The position numbers and the translations under genes were made by a program. From Opisthocomus hoazin (taxonomy: Eukaryota; Chordata; Aves; Opisthocomiformes; Opisthocomidae), in assembly GCF_030867145.1 (NCBI RefSeq), contig NC_134454.1, forward strand, positions 52,741,830 through 52,805,829: 64,000 nt of DNA, read 5' to 3'. The notes under the pieces were generated by a model, which did no database searches, had not been told where the DNA came from, and worked only from the letters and a program-made list of their open reading frames with translations. This document shows positions 39,701 to 47,985 of this stretch, in pieces (the stretch's first letter is position 1; each line of letters begins with the position of its first letter).

Positions 39701-42700
39701 GACCCAATTTCCATCACTTATCTGCATCTCCTTGATACTTCTGGGGGAAGAAAAGGGTGTCTGCCTGAAGGCAAAACACTCCTGTAATGTCATTCCTTCT
39801 TATTTCAAGGCCAATGTTACAAACAGTCTGAATAACATCTCTGGCATATACTGGCTAGACTGAAAAGCTCTTGTCTGAGATCCTGTTTCTTTCTCAAGAG
39901 AGAAAAAAGAACAATCTACATTTAGACGAATAGACTTCAACTATATTTTTATTATCATTGATCACTTGTGGTCACTTAGTCAACACAATCTAATTTTGCC
40001 CAATTTACTGCTACAAAATTCTAGGAATGCTTTGTCAAAGAAAGCAGACTGTTCAGGCTGTTCGTGAGTTGGCACCTGAATCAAGAGTCCAGTAAATCAA
40101 ACACACACCTCTTCTTCAGTGAAAAACGAAATTCCTACCCAGTCCCAAGTCTCCTCTTCCACAACATGTATTCTTCTCAGTCTACTACAGATCTCCTAAA
40201 CTATTTGCTTAATTTACTTCCTCTTTCCAAGAACACAGACTGTCTGCACATCTACCATCACCATTTATCTTTGCACTGAGCTATACTAACTGTCATTCTA
40301 CATCACTGTTTTGATTACAGTCAGCACCAAAAATCTTGGTCAGGTATCTGACAGCCAATGAAAAATATCGAATAAGAAATTAACTTATGGTGCAAAATGG
40401 AAACCCCTACTTCAATAACTCATGACAGACCAACTGAAACATCTATTTTGTTTACTATACGAACATATCAGGCTGAGTCCCACCAGCATAACTTAGAAAA
40501 AAAAAATTCTGCAAGCTGCAGCAAGATTTTGGAGAGCAGCTGGAGCACCTTCAGGATCCTCTGAGACAAAGACAGCACTTACAAACACAGACAAAATGGT
40601 GAACAAAATGTACAGCAAAAAAGTGATGTGATCTATCTGAAAAAGGACACAGAAATAATTACAGCTTTTGGAAATTTTTAAAGAAGTTAAAAAAATTTTC
40701 TCCCATATGGAATAATCTGGGAAGATTGCTTTAGCCCTCCACATGACTGCTAATCAACTCTGTAGCAACAAATAGTTAAAAAATATTTGTAAAGTAATTT
40801 TTGCAATACAGGGCTTTCTTTTAAAAAAAAGTTTCAATGAAACTACGAAGAAACAAACAAACAATGAAAACACACTCATCACTGTGTGTTTCCAACAGTT
40901 TTAAAGGAAAAACAGTATCTGGAAGCTACATGTCTTAATCAGCTTGCATGATTTTTCAGCTACTCAAACACCATGCTCCAAAAATCTCCTCTTATTTGTA
41001 GAATACTGGCCTTCATCAATTTGCAGGCAGATAAAAAAATCAGAACCCTGTCACAGATCTACATGGCATGTGATCTCTGTTCATCATCTGAATTCCCTTT
41101 GAAGAGGCCGAGGTGTTCTGCATAGTTCTGATGCATTTCTAGAAGGTTACAATAATTCGGTTTAAAAAATCAAACAACACACAAAACGTTGTATCTTCCA
41201 CCGTTCTTCCACAAAAACAAAGGTCACAAAAAACACTGTACAGCCATAAAGAAGATGGAGCAGATGTTTGTAGTGCAGTTATCCTTGAATTAATAGCATG
41301 GGTCCATACAATAGACTATTTTTAGCCAGTAAATTTAGCCTACCATCTCTTTTCATATCAGGCACAAATGTAATGCAGTTAACAGTTGTTTATGAGTTTA
41401 TTTTGTTGGAAATGCAGAAAACCCATAAAATGACTAATAAAGATTATCATAGAGGCAGCTAAAACCACAAACTGTGAACTGATTCTGATCCAAGTTAAGC
41501 CTCATGTCAAAAGTACAGAATTTCAGAAATGCTGATGCTGTAAATCTGAGCAACGGCCTTCGACACTTAGACTGCTGGAGAGTGAATAAACTTCACAGAG
41601 ATAATGTACTATACTGAGGTTCATAACACATTTCTACTGCCTGCAAGTGGACAAAAAACCTGCATCTTTTCCAGAATATGACTCTGATCTATGACACCAT
41701 CATAACGAATATTAACAGATTTCTGATGGAACTGTTACGATTATTATGTGACAGAAAATGAAACTTAGAAACCTAGAATTAATAGAAACATGCAAGGATA
41801 GATAATAGAAGACAAAGCGTTTGCTCGCTATTCTAAAATGTCCCATAGCAGTAAGAAATGTGACAGCATTTGTTTCAGAAAAAACAGGTAAAGAGCTTCA
41901 TGTGACAAATTCCTGTACAGTATAACTGGGGTCAGCGGTGCTTCATAAAGAAAAATCTGACCCACTGATAATGCACTTGCTTACCTCTTGTATGTCCTCT
42001 AGACTATAAATTTAAAACAGTGAAAGCACTACAGACTTTACTGAGGGATGAGTCACAGAACCGGCACAAATGCACCCTCCTTCCCTGCCATGTATGCCAC
42101 AATTAAAGGAACAAGACATACATAACCTGAGAGCTGAAAACTTTGTATACTCACATCTCCATCTAGTGGCCTCTGGTCGTCAGAGTCCCTGGTTGGACTG
42201 ATGTCCTGCCTCATCACCCAGATAGGCTCCTTAGGTTCATCAGGGGTATAAGGAGAACGAATGGTCCTTGTCTTTACTTCCTCAATAGCCTCTTTGATAT
42301 CCTTGATGGCCAGCGAAATTGCATCTCTCTTTTCCTTGCTGTACCTCTGTACAGATTCTCCTGAGCTGGACGTAACTCGAGAACCAGCTGGGAGCTGGCC
42401 ATTGCTTTCATGTCCATCATCAGCAAGAGCATGACCATGCTCCAAACTCTGCTCTGCCTCTGGCATGTCTTCAGCTGCCTTGTCTAAGCTCTGGGAGCTC
42501 ATGCTCTGCTTCACCTCTGCTACAATCTGATCAATGTCCTCCTCTTGTTCATAACTATCCATTCTTGGGTAGGGCGCAAACTCTGCCTCCTTCTCAGGGC
42601 TGTCAGACTCTCCGTCAGACCGTTCATCATAATGGTGAAGGCGGGCACCAAGTGCCTCCTTGCGGTAATTGTCAGCTTCCTCCCTTTCCCGCTCATACTG

Positions 42701-43306
42701 TTGGATCCCCTCCCTAACATCGAGGTCTGGTGTATCTCCTATCTCCTCATACACATGCTCCTGCAGTCCATAGTCGGCATAAGGCTCAGCGTACTGTTCA
42801 TCCTCTCCGCGGTGGAAGAGCCGATGTGTGTAGACATAACCCGAGTAGGCTGCATTCACGGCTTCCTCGTGTTCGATGGAATGGAAATGTAAGTGGTTGG
42901 GCAATGTTCGATTATGAATGGCCTCGCCATGCTCAGCCTCGGCATTCTCCGTGTACTCCTCAGACTCAGGCCTGTACTGCACCGCATACGCGCTCTCATC
43001 CTCATTTTCCTGAACTCTTTCTGTGTCGTAACTGTTCTCCACTGCGGCTATCACATCCCCTTCTGCAGTATCCGTGTGATTGTGGAAACCACTCTCAGTG
43101 CTGGCTGATCGAGCTAACATCCCTTCCTCTTCCTGCCCAGACAGGCCCCCTTGGCTGCTGTTTGTATGCCTTGGGAAGCGAGTTGCATACCGCTGTTCCT
43201 CTTCCACCTCAGAGTGCTCCAGGTCAGCCTCCACTGACTCATTCACTGCTCCATTTGCCGGCTCTTCACCTACCTCCCCCTCAGGCGGTCCAACCAAATG
43301 GTTCAT
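6652..43306 (-). CDS. APBA1: APBA1 (X11-alpha / Mint1) neuronal adaptor, 12 coding exons
   Basis: Spliced CDS: join of 42155-43306, 31266-31367, 28467-28506, 25431-25576, 19885-19917, 18696-18782, 17929-18114, 14302-14481, 13268-13480, 8891-9010, 8118-8258 and 6652-6723, all minus. The total is 2,472 nt, 823 aa; as I recall, human APBA1 is 837 aa. All introns are GT-AG and every junction keeps frame. Order: disordered acidic N-terminus (1-~430) with a Munc18-1-binding stretch (~215-300) and CASK-binding IWV motif (362-364); PTB domain (~432-609); PDZ1 (~643-733, LGVV at 653-656); PDZ2 (~734-811, LGFS at 745-748); C-terminal PVYI. F594 aligns with the PTB phenylalanine (human F608) reported as essential for APP binding. 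The family acts as a cytosolic/synaptic scaffold for APP trafficking and vesicle exocytosis. The paralogue APBA2 is less likely because the N-terminus matches APBA1 closely ([24 protein letters not shown]). The gene looks intact, with no frameshift or stop. Confidence 0.97.
7053..8050 (-). mobile_element. CR1 LINE, 5'-truncated, about 1 kb, with internal 27-bp duplication
   Basis: The plus strand begins AGAATCACAGAATTATGG and continues GTTGGAAGGGACCTCTGAAG, the reverse complement of the CR1 3' end. Going into the element the minus strand shows the ORF2 C-terminal coding motifs [28 protein letters not shown] and [14 protein letters not shown], then degraded reverse-transcriptase sequence (LFNIFIND) near 8000. 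The reading frame is broken. It carries a 27-bp tandem duplication (7912-7965). The 5' truncation is between about 8035 and 8055, blurred by short TTACTGGT-like repeats. It is sense with APBA1. Confidence 0.92.
7912..7965. repeat. 27-bp imperfect tandem duplication within the CR1 copy
   Basis: TGCAAACTTGCTGAGGGTGC is repeated as TGCAAAACTTGCTGAAGGTG starting 27 bp later at 7939. A single unit is normal in CR1, so this copy gained the second one locally. Confidence 0.8.
8118..8258 (-). CDS. APBA1: APBA1 coding exon 12: PDZ2 core (aa 754-800)
   Basis: Acceptor CCTTCCAG|ATC and donor GGTGAG|GTAAGA bound 141 nt, 47 codons. It encodes [30 protein letters not shown] and the alpha-B helix [14 protein letters not shown] of PDZ2. 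A CR1 element ends about 65-80 nt past its donor, so this splice site sits very close to a transposon. Confidence 0.96.
8259..8890 (-). other. APBA1: APBA1 intron 11
   Basis: This intron of 632 nt separates the two PDZ2 exons. I recognise no repeat or other gene in it. Confidence 0.85.
8891..9010 (-). CDS. APBA1: APBA1 coding exon 11: end of PDZ1, start of PDZ2 (aa 714-753)
   Basis: Acceptor TTTCTCAG|GGT and donor GGGATT|GTAAGT bound 120 nt, 40 codons. It encodes the last PDZ1 strand ([17 protein letters not shown]) and the beginning of PDZ2 with its carboxylate loop YQLGFSV (aa 743-749). In the pre-mRNA a C14 run sits 74-87 nt before this acceptor. Confidence 0.96.
9084..9097. repeat. G14/C14 homopolymer
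   Basis: Fourteen consecutive G on the plus strand are C14 in the APBA1 pre-mRNA, 74-87 nt before the exon 11 acceptor. It is prone to length errors in sequencing. Confidence 0.85.
9545..9787 (+). mobile_element. Old CR1 LINE 3' fragment
   Basis: AATGGTAAAACACTGGAACA, then GATTACCCAGAAAGGTTGCA, followed by CCCTAAGCAACCTGCTCTA and a terminal CTATGACTCTATGA, match the CR1 3' end in order, though diverged and with part of the tail region altered. It is antisense to APBA1. The left boundary is approximate. Confidence 0.75.
10438..10865 (-). mobile_element. CR1 LINE 3' fragment
   Basis: The plus strand runs from ATCACAGAATCATAAAATA through TTAGAAGGGACCTTTAAAGG, CACCTCTCTGGGCAACCCGC, CCACTCCTTGT-like text and GAGGTCTCCCCAGAGCCTTC to CAGCCTTTCTTCATAGGAAC. 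This is the reversed CR1 3' end with damaged coding capacity. It is about 430 bp, truncated inside the ORF2 C-terminus, and sense with APBA1. Confidence 0.92.
13268..13480 (-). CDS. APBA1: APBA1 coding exon 10: PDZ1 (aa 643-713)
   Basis: Acceptor ATGATACAG|GTT and donor ATAAAG|GTACGG bound 213 nt, 71 codons. It contains the PDZ1 carboxylate-binding loop (EILGVV, aa 651-656), the HGGPAEK turn, [12 protein letters not shown] and the alpha-B helix [14 protein letters not shown]1 binds C-termini of membrane proteins and can bind this protein's own PVYI tail. A Cys occurs where I recall mammals having Ser (AEKCGKL). Confidence 0.96.
13481..14301 (-). other. APBA1: APBA1 intron 9
   Basis: This intron of 821 nt lies between the PTB end and PDZ1. 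I see nothing else in it; a 101-codon plus-strand ORF at 13759-14064 has no recognisable product. Confidence 0.85.
14302..14481 (-). CDS. APBA1: APBA1 coding exon 9: PTB C-terminal helix and linker (aa 583-642)
   Basis: Acceptor GCTACAG|GCA and donor AAAGAT|GTATGT bound 180 nt, 60 codons. It encodes the C-terminal PTB helix [20 protein letters not shown], where F594 matches human F608, reported as required for APP binding. The linker helix follows ([15 protein letters not shown]); Y617 there matches the tyrosine (rat Y633) reported to control autoinhibition by this linker. The literature residue numbers are recalled, not checked. Confidence 0.96.
14482..17928 (-). other. APBA1: APBA1 intron 8
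   Basis: This intron of 3,447 nt has no recognised CR1. It contains an unassigned GC-richer segment at about 15060-15640 with overlapping open frames on both strands but no family resemblance. Confidence 0.8.
15060..15640. other. Unassigned GC-richer segment in intron 8
   Basis: Base composition and CpG content are higher than in the flanks. The left third is pyrimidine-rich (many CCTC/CTCC steps). Short open frames (94-120 codons, both strands) are low in domain signal and rich in Ser/Pro/Cys, which looks non-coding. It could be an old repeat I do not recognise. Confidence 0.4.
17929..18114 (-). CDS. APBA1: APBA1 coding exon 8: PTB core (aa 521-582)
   Basis: Acceptor TTCCCAG|GAA and donor GAGGAT|GTAAGG bound 186 nt, 62 codons. 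It begins [19 protein letters not shown] (the peptide-binding beta-5 strand region), includes the basic [12 protein letters not shown] loop, and ends CHVFESED. All strands expected of the X11 PTB are present. Confidence 0.96.
18115..18695 (-). other. APBA1: APBA1 intron 7
   Basis: This intron of 581 nt lies within the PTB coding region. I see nothing else in it. Confidence 0.85.
18696..18782 (-). CDS. APBA1: APBA1 coding exon 7: PTB domain (aa 492-520)
   Basis: Acceptor TTTGCAG|GCT and donor ACACAG|GTATAG bound 87 nt, phase 0 at both ends. It encodes [20 protein letters not shown] and ends LNADTQ, a central strand pair of the PTB. The donor (GTATAG) is weaker than consensus. Confidence 0.95.
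18783..19884 (-). other. APBA1: APBA1 intron 6, downstream of the microexon
   Basis: This intron of 1,102 nt follows the 33-nt microexon. Its first 100 nt (19785-19884, minus) contain T-rich stretches (TTTTGTTTTCTGGGAGGGTT, then TTTTGCCTTTCTTTTTA) that might bind U-tract splicing factors. No repeat was recognised. Confidence 0.8.
19885..19917 (-). CDS. APBA1: APBA1 33-nt microexon within the PTB domain (aa 481-491)
   Basis: The 33 nt encode [11 protein letters not shown], an in-frame, strongly basic insert in the PTB. Acceptor is CTAAGCAG|ATG; donor AAG|GTGCAG is non-consensus at +3 to +5. Skipping would keep the reading frame. I recall a human isoform lacking these residues, so alternative (probably neuronal) inclusion is expected. 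The upstream 45 nt are pyrimidine-rich (CTTCTCT at 19956-19962 on minus, CTGTCTCTG), with a TGC close to the acceptor (19925-19927). This is the layout seen at SRRM4/PTBP1-controlled neural microexons. Confidence 0.93.
22495..23135 (-). mobile_element. CR1 LINE 3' fragment with 187-codon open frame
   Basis: The plus strand opens AATCACAGAATGTTCAGGGT and GGAAGGGACCTCTGTGGGTC. On the minus strand an open frame (23124-22561) translates with the CR1 ORF2 C-terminal motifs [38 protein letters not shown] and [20 protein letters not shown], and NWNRLP-like text near the end. About 640 bp, 5'-truncated, relatively little decayed, sense with APBA1. It forms an inverted repeat with the next element. 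Confidence 0.94.
23236..23360 (+). mobile_element. CR1 LINE 3' tail in inverted orientation
   Basis: GGAACTGGACAAGGTCCTGT leads to TTGGCAGGAGGGTTGGACTA, CCCTTCCAACCCCTACC and three ATTCTGTG octamers, the CR1 3' terminus. It belongs to the same subfamily as the 22495-23135 copy, judging by the shared GCAGGCTGCACAGGACC and TTTGGCAGG segments. Confidence 0.93.
25431..25576 (-). CDS. APBA1: APBA1 coding exon 5: start of PTB domain (aa 432-480)
   Basis: Acceptor TTTGTTACAG|TT and donor ATCAAG|GTGAGC enclose 146 nt; the first two bases complete the split valine codon. It encodes [20 protein letters not shown] and continues to QEAVSRIK. This is the first strand and helix of the PTB domain, which recognises the NPxY-containing tail of APP. 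The [11 protein letters not shown] strand is characteristic of the X11/Mint PTB. Confidence 0.96.
27963..28095. promoter_or_regulatory. Cluster of homeodomain-type TAAT sites
   Basis: Within about 130 bp there are several TAATTA/TTAATT cores and two TAATCC (OTX/bicoid-type) sites. CCAATTAATCCAATTAATTC is followed by GCTAATTAATCCAGC and GATTGGATTG. The segment is bracketed by a near-direct repeat GCCTGCCAATT 60 bp apart (28014 and 28074). No experimental support; a candidate intronic regulatory element. Confidence 0.35.
28372..28399. repeat. A18-G-A9 tract (U-rich in APBA1 pre-mRNA)
   Basis: The plus strand has 18 A, one G and 9 A. In the transcript this is a U tract 68-95 nt downstream of the exon 4 donor. 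Confidence 0.85.
28467..28506 (-). CDS. APBA1: APBA1 coding exon 4: 40-nt linker exon (aa 419-431 plus one base)
   Basis: Acceptor TTAATTACAG|TCC and donor GAAG|GTAAGA bound a 40-nt exon encoding [13 protein letters not shown] plus the first base of the next valine codon, which the following exon completes. It is too short to be seen as an ORF and was found by following the protein family across the gap. A long U-rich tract lies about 68 nt downstream in the intron. Confidence 0.92.
28507..31265 (-). other. APBA1: APBA1 intron 3
   Basis: This intron of 2,759 nt is AT-rich. I recognised no repeat. A 126-codon minus-strand open frame at 29041-29421 has no recognisable product and is probably chance. 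Confidence 0.85.
31266..31367 (-). CDS. APBA1: APBA1 coding exon 3: Ser-rich linker (aa 385-418)
   Basis: Acceptor CATGCTTAG|TCTCC and donor AAAGAG|GTAGAG enclose 102 nt, phase 0 at both ends. It translates as [16 protein letters not shown], then a block beginning [10 protein letters not shown], ending TNKE. The first 16 residues and the final NKE resemble the mammalian linker. The middle does not, so this part evolves quickly. It sits between the CASK-binding motif and the PTB domain. Confidence 0.9.
31368..42154 (-). other. APBA1: APBA1 intron 2
   Basis: This intron of 10,787 nt separates the large N-terminal exon from the linker exons. No transposon was recognised anywhere in it. Slightly GC-richer patches occur near 35560-35880 and 36130-36230, and one with CpGs at 36720-36790. 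Short A runs occur near 33060. No extra exon could be supported. Confidence 0.8.
42155..43306 (-). CDS. APBA1: APBA1 coding exon 2: start codon and N-terminal half (aa 1-384)
   Basis: This exon is 1,152 nt of coding sequence, 384 complete codons. The ATG at 43304-43306 begins MNHL and sits in a good context (G at -3, A at +4). The open frame extends only eight codons upstream (from a GTG) before a stop, so this is the natural start. The product is acidic and low-complexity. Visible elements are the [14 protein letters not shown] block (aa 64-77), a conserved [17 protein letters not shown] segment (164-180), the Munc18-1-binding region around [19 protein letters not shown] (255-273), a lysine/glutamate helix near [20 protein letters not shown] (324-343) and KEPIWVMRQ (359-367), the CASK CaMK-domain ligand. 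The donor is GAT|GTGAGT at 42154-42149. The open frame running on to 42053 is intron read-through. Confidence 0.96.
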
Positions 43307-43359
43307 GGCAAGTTCTGGTGGGTAGGTCACTTATGCTATTGACATTTTGTCTATCACAG
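43307..43359 (-). other. APBA1: APBA1 5' UTR part of exon 2
   Basis: The acceptor TTTCTTTCCAG lies at 43360-43370 on the minus strand, so exon 2 begins at 43359 and has 53 nt of leader before the main ATG. Use of this acceptor implies a separate noncoding first exon upstream, beyond the right edge of the window. The leader holds a very short upstream ORF (next entry). Confidence 0.8.
43331..43345 (-). promoter_or_regulatory. Four-codon upstream ORF (MSIA) in APBA1 leader
   Basis: On the minus strand ATGTCAATAGCATAA occupies 43345-43331. Its stop lies 24 nt before the main ATG and in the same frame. The uAUG has an A at -3, so it could be recognised by scanning ribosomes. Such a short ORF would usually permit reinitiation but can lower output. 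Presence in the mRNA depends on the inferred exon boundary at 43359. Confidence 0.55.
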
Positions 43360-43951
43360 CTGGAAAGAAATAAAAAAAACCCTCTGACGTTACTCTTAAA
43401 AAAGGTGGAGTCAATAAACAGAAGCAACAAAAAGCACCCTTCTTTCCCCAGCAGACAAACGTTTGACTTCGCCAGCCAGCACAACAGTATGACCTCCCAT
43501 GCAAATCATCTCCAACAGCAGCAACCAACAATGACCCCCTTGGGGACTGCGCTTCTCACTTCCATGGACAAATTCTTTGTGGAAGAACCATTTCCAACCA
43601 ACTCCCTGGAGATGCTTCTATGGAGTGCTGTGGCATTTCTATGACGTTGGCGGGTGCATGTTAGAAAAGCTAACTTTTGCCAGGGGCTCAACCATGGTAG
43701 AGACATGACGGAAATATTCTACTTTTGCTTCACCTCTCTCCTTACAGCTCACTAACTTTGTGCAAAGGAAGGATGCTTTAATGTAAAATGGCAGATCTAG
43801 TCCCGTCGCAGGAGTCTGCAATTGCTCACGTACATGACAGCTATGCATATTACACTTCTCCAGTATGGTATCTTCAGTTGATCTAGTCACCCTATGCACT
43901 TTTAAAAAAAGATTAGAAATAAAAATGCACTCTCAGTGTATCTGAAGCACC

Positions 43952-43977
43952 TGTTCCTTCTCTCTAGAGAAGGAACA
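43952..43977. repeat. Inverted repeat, 11-bp arms with 4-nt loop
   Basis: TGTTCCTTCTC, a TCTA loop, then GAGAAGGAACA. The arms pair perfectly and could form a tight hairpin in either strand's RNA about 590 nt before exon 2. Confidence 0.7.
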
Positions 43978-46900
43978 TGACAGCTAGATATAACATAGTT
44001 ACCTTCGTGGAATGTATCTATAATCACTTAAGATGGCTTCTGCACCCAACATCTTTCGTAAAACATGGAGAACGCATTACTAATGTTCATAACCATGAAC
44101 ACTTTGAGACTAGTGAGGCATCTTGGCCTTGATGACTTTGAGTAAAATTCTCAAAAGATGATACAATTACCAGAGAGGTCTGCCAATAATGGTAAATACG
44201 CAGGCCACAGAAACAGGAAAACCCCGTAAGAGTACAGATAAGCTTCTGCAAGTTTCGTAGAGCAAACAGGTCTATCTAGCTCAGAAGCTTTCATCTTCAT
44301 GTAACAGCTTTGGCTGTTTTGAACCTTGCCCTATATTTTTTAGTGTCATGAAAAGGACATTTTATGTCCTTTCAGGTCCCAAAGTCAAACCACATCTCCA
44401 TACGTAAAACACTGCTCTAGCCTGTGACTTACTGACAAGTACTAAAAGAAAAGGTACCTGTTGGAAGACTTCTAACTTGCAGAATCTGTAAAAGTATGTG
44501 TCAACTGCCAATTAAAAAAATCAAGTGAATGTAAAATAGAACTTGAACCAAACCTACTGAACTGCGGCAGCGAGGCTCAGGTGACACTTTGCTGACTAAA
44601 TGAGCTCTGTGCAGAAGAGCGGTGGGAATAACATTGTCTGACGAGAAAGCAGCACTAATTCCAGTTGCCCTCTGTCAGAAAAGCTGACAGGCTGGCAAGG
44701 CTAGGTGGGAGTTACTTGCGCTGTAGCTCCATGAGAAATCTAGTCAGTGCAGCTTCCAGCTCCGCACACACTCCTCCTTGTTTTCATCACACCTGATCTT
44801 TTAGGCTTTAAAACTTAGGAGAGTCCTTAAAAAAAAGGAAACAAAACATATCTTCACCCTTGTTGCAGACAGATCTTACCATTTTCAGAAACAGCCCATA
44901 CATAGCTTTTGCAAATCCAGTATGCTGCGTTTAACCTCTAAGACTTGCCTTTCCGACCCTCATCACAAGGGAGAAAAATGTATAGTATACCCTACAGTAT
45001 ATAAAAAAAGGCAGTTGTAAAATAATAGCTAATAAATCACATTAAGTGAACAGGTAAAGATGTTCCACACAAATTAAGCTTTTTTCCAAAATAACTATGG
45101 AAAATTTCAGGGTTCTTTTTCCAGCTAAAGAAGGTATGTTAGTAAGAAGCCTTCAGTGACACAGTAAGGTCTTTTCCAGCTAAGACTTCCAAGAAATCAG
45201 GGAAGAATGGGCAGAATACAGGAGTGTATGCAGGTGTGTGCCAGAACTAACAAACCAAACACCGTCTTCCCCATCGCATATATTATTTAAGTAAACAAGA
45301 ACAACAATATTGGATAGCTTTCCCTTTTAAACCTGCAAGGAACAGTGAAGAAGTCAAGGTATAACAGCCCTTTGAAAAGTCCATCCCAAGCAGGATTTCC
45401 TGCTTCCATTGAAGTTTGTTACAGAATTTCTACGACTTGCACATAGACAGAATAAGGCTAAAACAGCGGACTGTTGAAAACCTCTGCCTTAAATCTGTTG
45501 CATTCAAAGCCCCTGACTTGCACCTAGGTGTCATTGGTCACGCACAGAAAAAGGGCAGTACTAGTTGAAAGAAATAAAGTAACACGTAAATACAGGGTGA
45601 TGATAAACTTCCTGAAATCTTTATCACATGTATCCTGTCAATTTTTTAACTGAATAACGTTAAGTTAGAAAAAATTCAACCACATAAAGACTACCTATAT
45701 ATCAAGCCAAATCAGGTATCAAACACCACAATATTTGAAACAACGGAAGTTCTGATAATATCCGAAAATATGCAATTCTGTTTTAGAAGTCTTAATAAAG
45801 GCTCACAGCATAATAGCATACTATGAACAGACAGCATTGCTGATATGTCTAGCTATGAGAAAAAAATTACAGATTACAAACCACAAAAAATATTGCTAAA
45901 AACCACCTGAAAGCCCCATTTTCCTTTTGCAAATCTAACGTTTTGAAAATTCCACTTGTGAAGTTGCCCTCCTTTGTTCAGATTAATTTCAAATATTGAT
46001 ATCCTGAAATTCTCAAGGTTGTGTCTTTTGAGGGGATGAGAAGGAAACTTTAAGTTTTATTTAAAGCTTTTTACTGATAAGGGTCCTCTTCTGTTTGTCC
46101 TTCCTCCAATAATTTCAATTTAATTTCACTTCTTAGTTTTGCAGACAACATTATTGTCAAATGTATTCTGATAGTTTCAAAAAAAGAGAAACTTTGTCAC
46201 GTTTACTTCAAAAATTGTAGATCTGAATAAATGTGCTTAGATTACCTAAACCTCAATACTCTTCAATGAAAAGTAAGCTTCTAAGTCAAGTACATTTATC
46301 TGACTATTTAATAATCAGTCTTTAGGACAGTAGTTTAAACAACCACCTATGAAGGCTGGGGGTTAGAAGCACAAAAACAGTTTTCATACGTGGTAGCCAG
46401 AAGGCTCCTAAGAAATACATATTTTTTATTCTTAGTAGTCTTTCCCTCAAGCAGACATGAGGTCTGCCTGACTTTTCTTACCAGGCCTTCAAAAAGCACT
46501 TTATTTCCAGCAAGCAAACAAAAATCAATAACCTACATAAAATGCCATAGACAGGAAAGAATAAAAGCAAGAGAGGTCATCTGACCTTGGAAATAAAGAC
46601 ACAGCACCCATCTGAAAGATAATATACTCTCACATTAATTACCCAGAGCAGCAGCTGTGCTCCAGTAATCAAACATATATGGGAAAGTGCTCTGTAAGCA
46701 CTCTTAGCTTTGCACTCAGGACTTGATGGATGAATCGATCTCCCAAACAGAGATATCAGAGGTTGATTACTACTGCAACCAGCTCTTTGCTGAAGGTTAA
46801 ACTACTTTCCTGCCTGTAAAGAAACATTAAACATCTCCACATATTTCTCAAGCCACATAAAGAAAAAGCTTGATGTTTAAGGATTTTTTTCTCTGCTACT

Positions 46901-47349
46901 TTGTATTAAAAAAGGAAGTATTTAGAACACCACCAAAGGGCATATTATCGCCTCAGAGCAAGACCACAACATCCATGCCCAGTGCTACTCAGGAAAAGAC
47001 ATGCAATAAGAAAAGGTGAAAATATGAGAGTCAAGATTCCAATTTCGTCTGTTATTTGTTTGTCAAGTCCAGATGTATAATTGTTTGCTTTCTTGTGCAT
47101 GCAGGCAGAAATGAAGCACTTCATTTTTTTATTATTATTATTATAAATATGCCTTTTAGAGTTTACTTTATAGGAGCACTATGCATTGTATATTCCACAG
47201 TCTAATCCCAACTTCTTGGAATAAAAGATCACACTCTCGATGGATCTGTATACTACTGTTACTCTTCCTAAACAAAGCTGTGTGCCACATGGAACCAAGA
47301 TTACACCTACACACACTTCAGCACTGTATTTTGTCACATATAGGATAAC

Positions 47350-47985
47350 AGGACAACTGAGTTAGGAAGGGATCTTGGGAGGTCTCCTCTTTGAGCCCTG
47401 CCCAAAGCCCAGGCAGCTCTGAGCTCAGACCAGGCTGCCCAGGGCTTTACCCAGCTGTGGCCCCATAACCTCCAAAGCTGGAGGTGGCACAGCCTGTCTG
47501 GGCCCCAGCTCCACTGCAGGGCTGTCCTTGCAGGTGAAAAGTTTCTTGCTCATCGTCAGCTGGAATTTCCCCTGTTTCAGCATGTGCCAGCTGTCTCTAA
47601 CCCACGCATCAGCCACACACTCTGGTGAAGAGCCTGGCTGCATCTCCTCCATCCCATGGGCTGTTGTTGGGTGACCCTGAAGCTGTCACTCCTCTCAGTT
47701 GCACCAGCCCTAGTCCTGCAGCCTCTCCTCGCAGGGAAAGCAGTTGCCGCCCCTCACTTCCCACCAGTTTGTCACTGTTCTTCCTCTACTGGGGCCCTGA
47801 AGTGGAGGCAGGACCCAGGTGGGGTCTGACAGGTGCCGAGCAGAGGGGACAGTCCCTGCCTTCCCCTGGCTCTCAGGGCCGTGTCCTGCTCACGCTGCTC
47901 CAGGCGCTGCCATCCCTTTTTTTGCTGCCTGGGCCATGCCCCAGAGCAGCTCCTTGGCTGCACCAGCCCCAGCCTGTATCATTGT
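47350..47985 (-). mobile_element. Older GC-rich CR1 LINE fragment
   Basis: The plus strand shows AGGAAGGGATCTTGGGAGGT, CAGACCAGGCTGCCCAGGGC, a GGTGAAAAGTTTCTTGCTC segment, CAGCCTCTCCTCGCAGGGAA, GACCCAGGTGGGGTCTGACA and GAGCAGAGGGGACAGTCCCT. These are the ordered landmarks of a reversed CR1 3' half. It is diverged, without a coding frame, and much GC-richer than its flanks. Sense with APBA1. Confidence 0.85.

Noticed and set aside
42053-42154. Extension of the large N-terminal open frame past the exon 2 donor (adds about 33 residues)
   Set aside because: A good GTGAGT donor lies at 42154-42149 exactly where the family's exon ends, and the extra residues do not resemble APBA1. It is intron read-through.
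42730-43644. 304-codon plus-strand open frame opposite the APBA1 exon
   Set aside because: It is the antisense shadow of a long coding exon; composition is Pro/His/Leu-rich without a domain, and it runs across the real splice acceptor.
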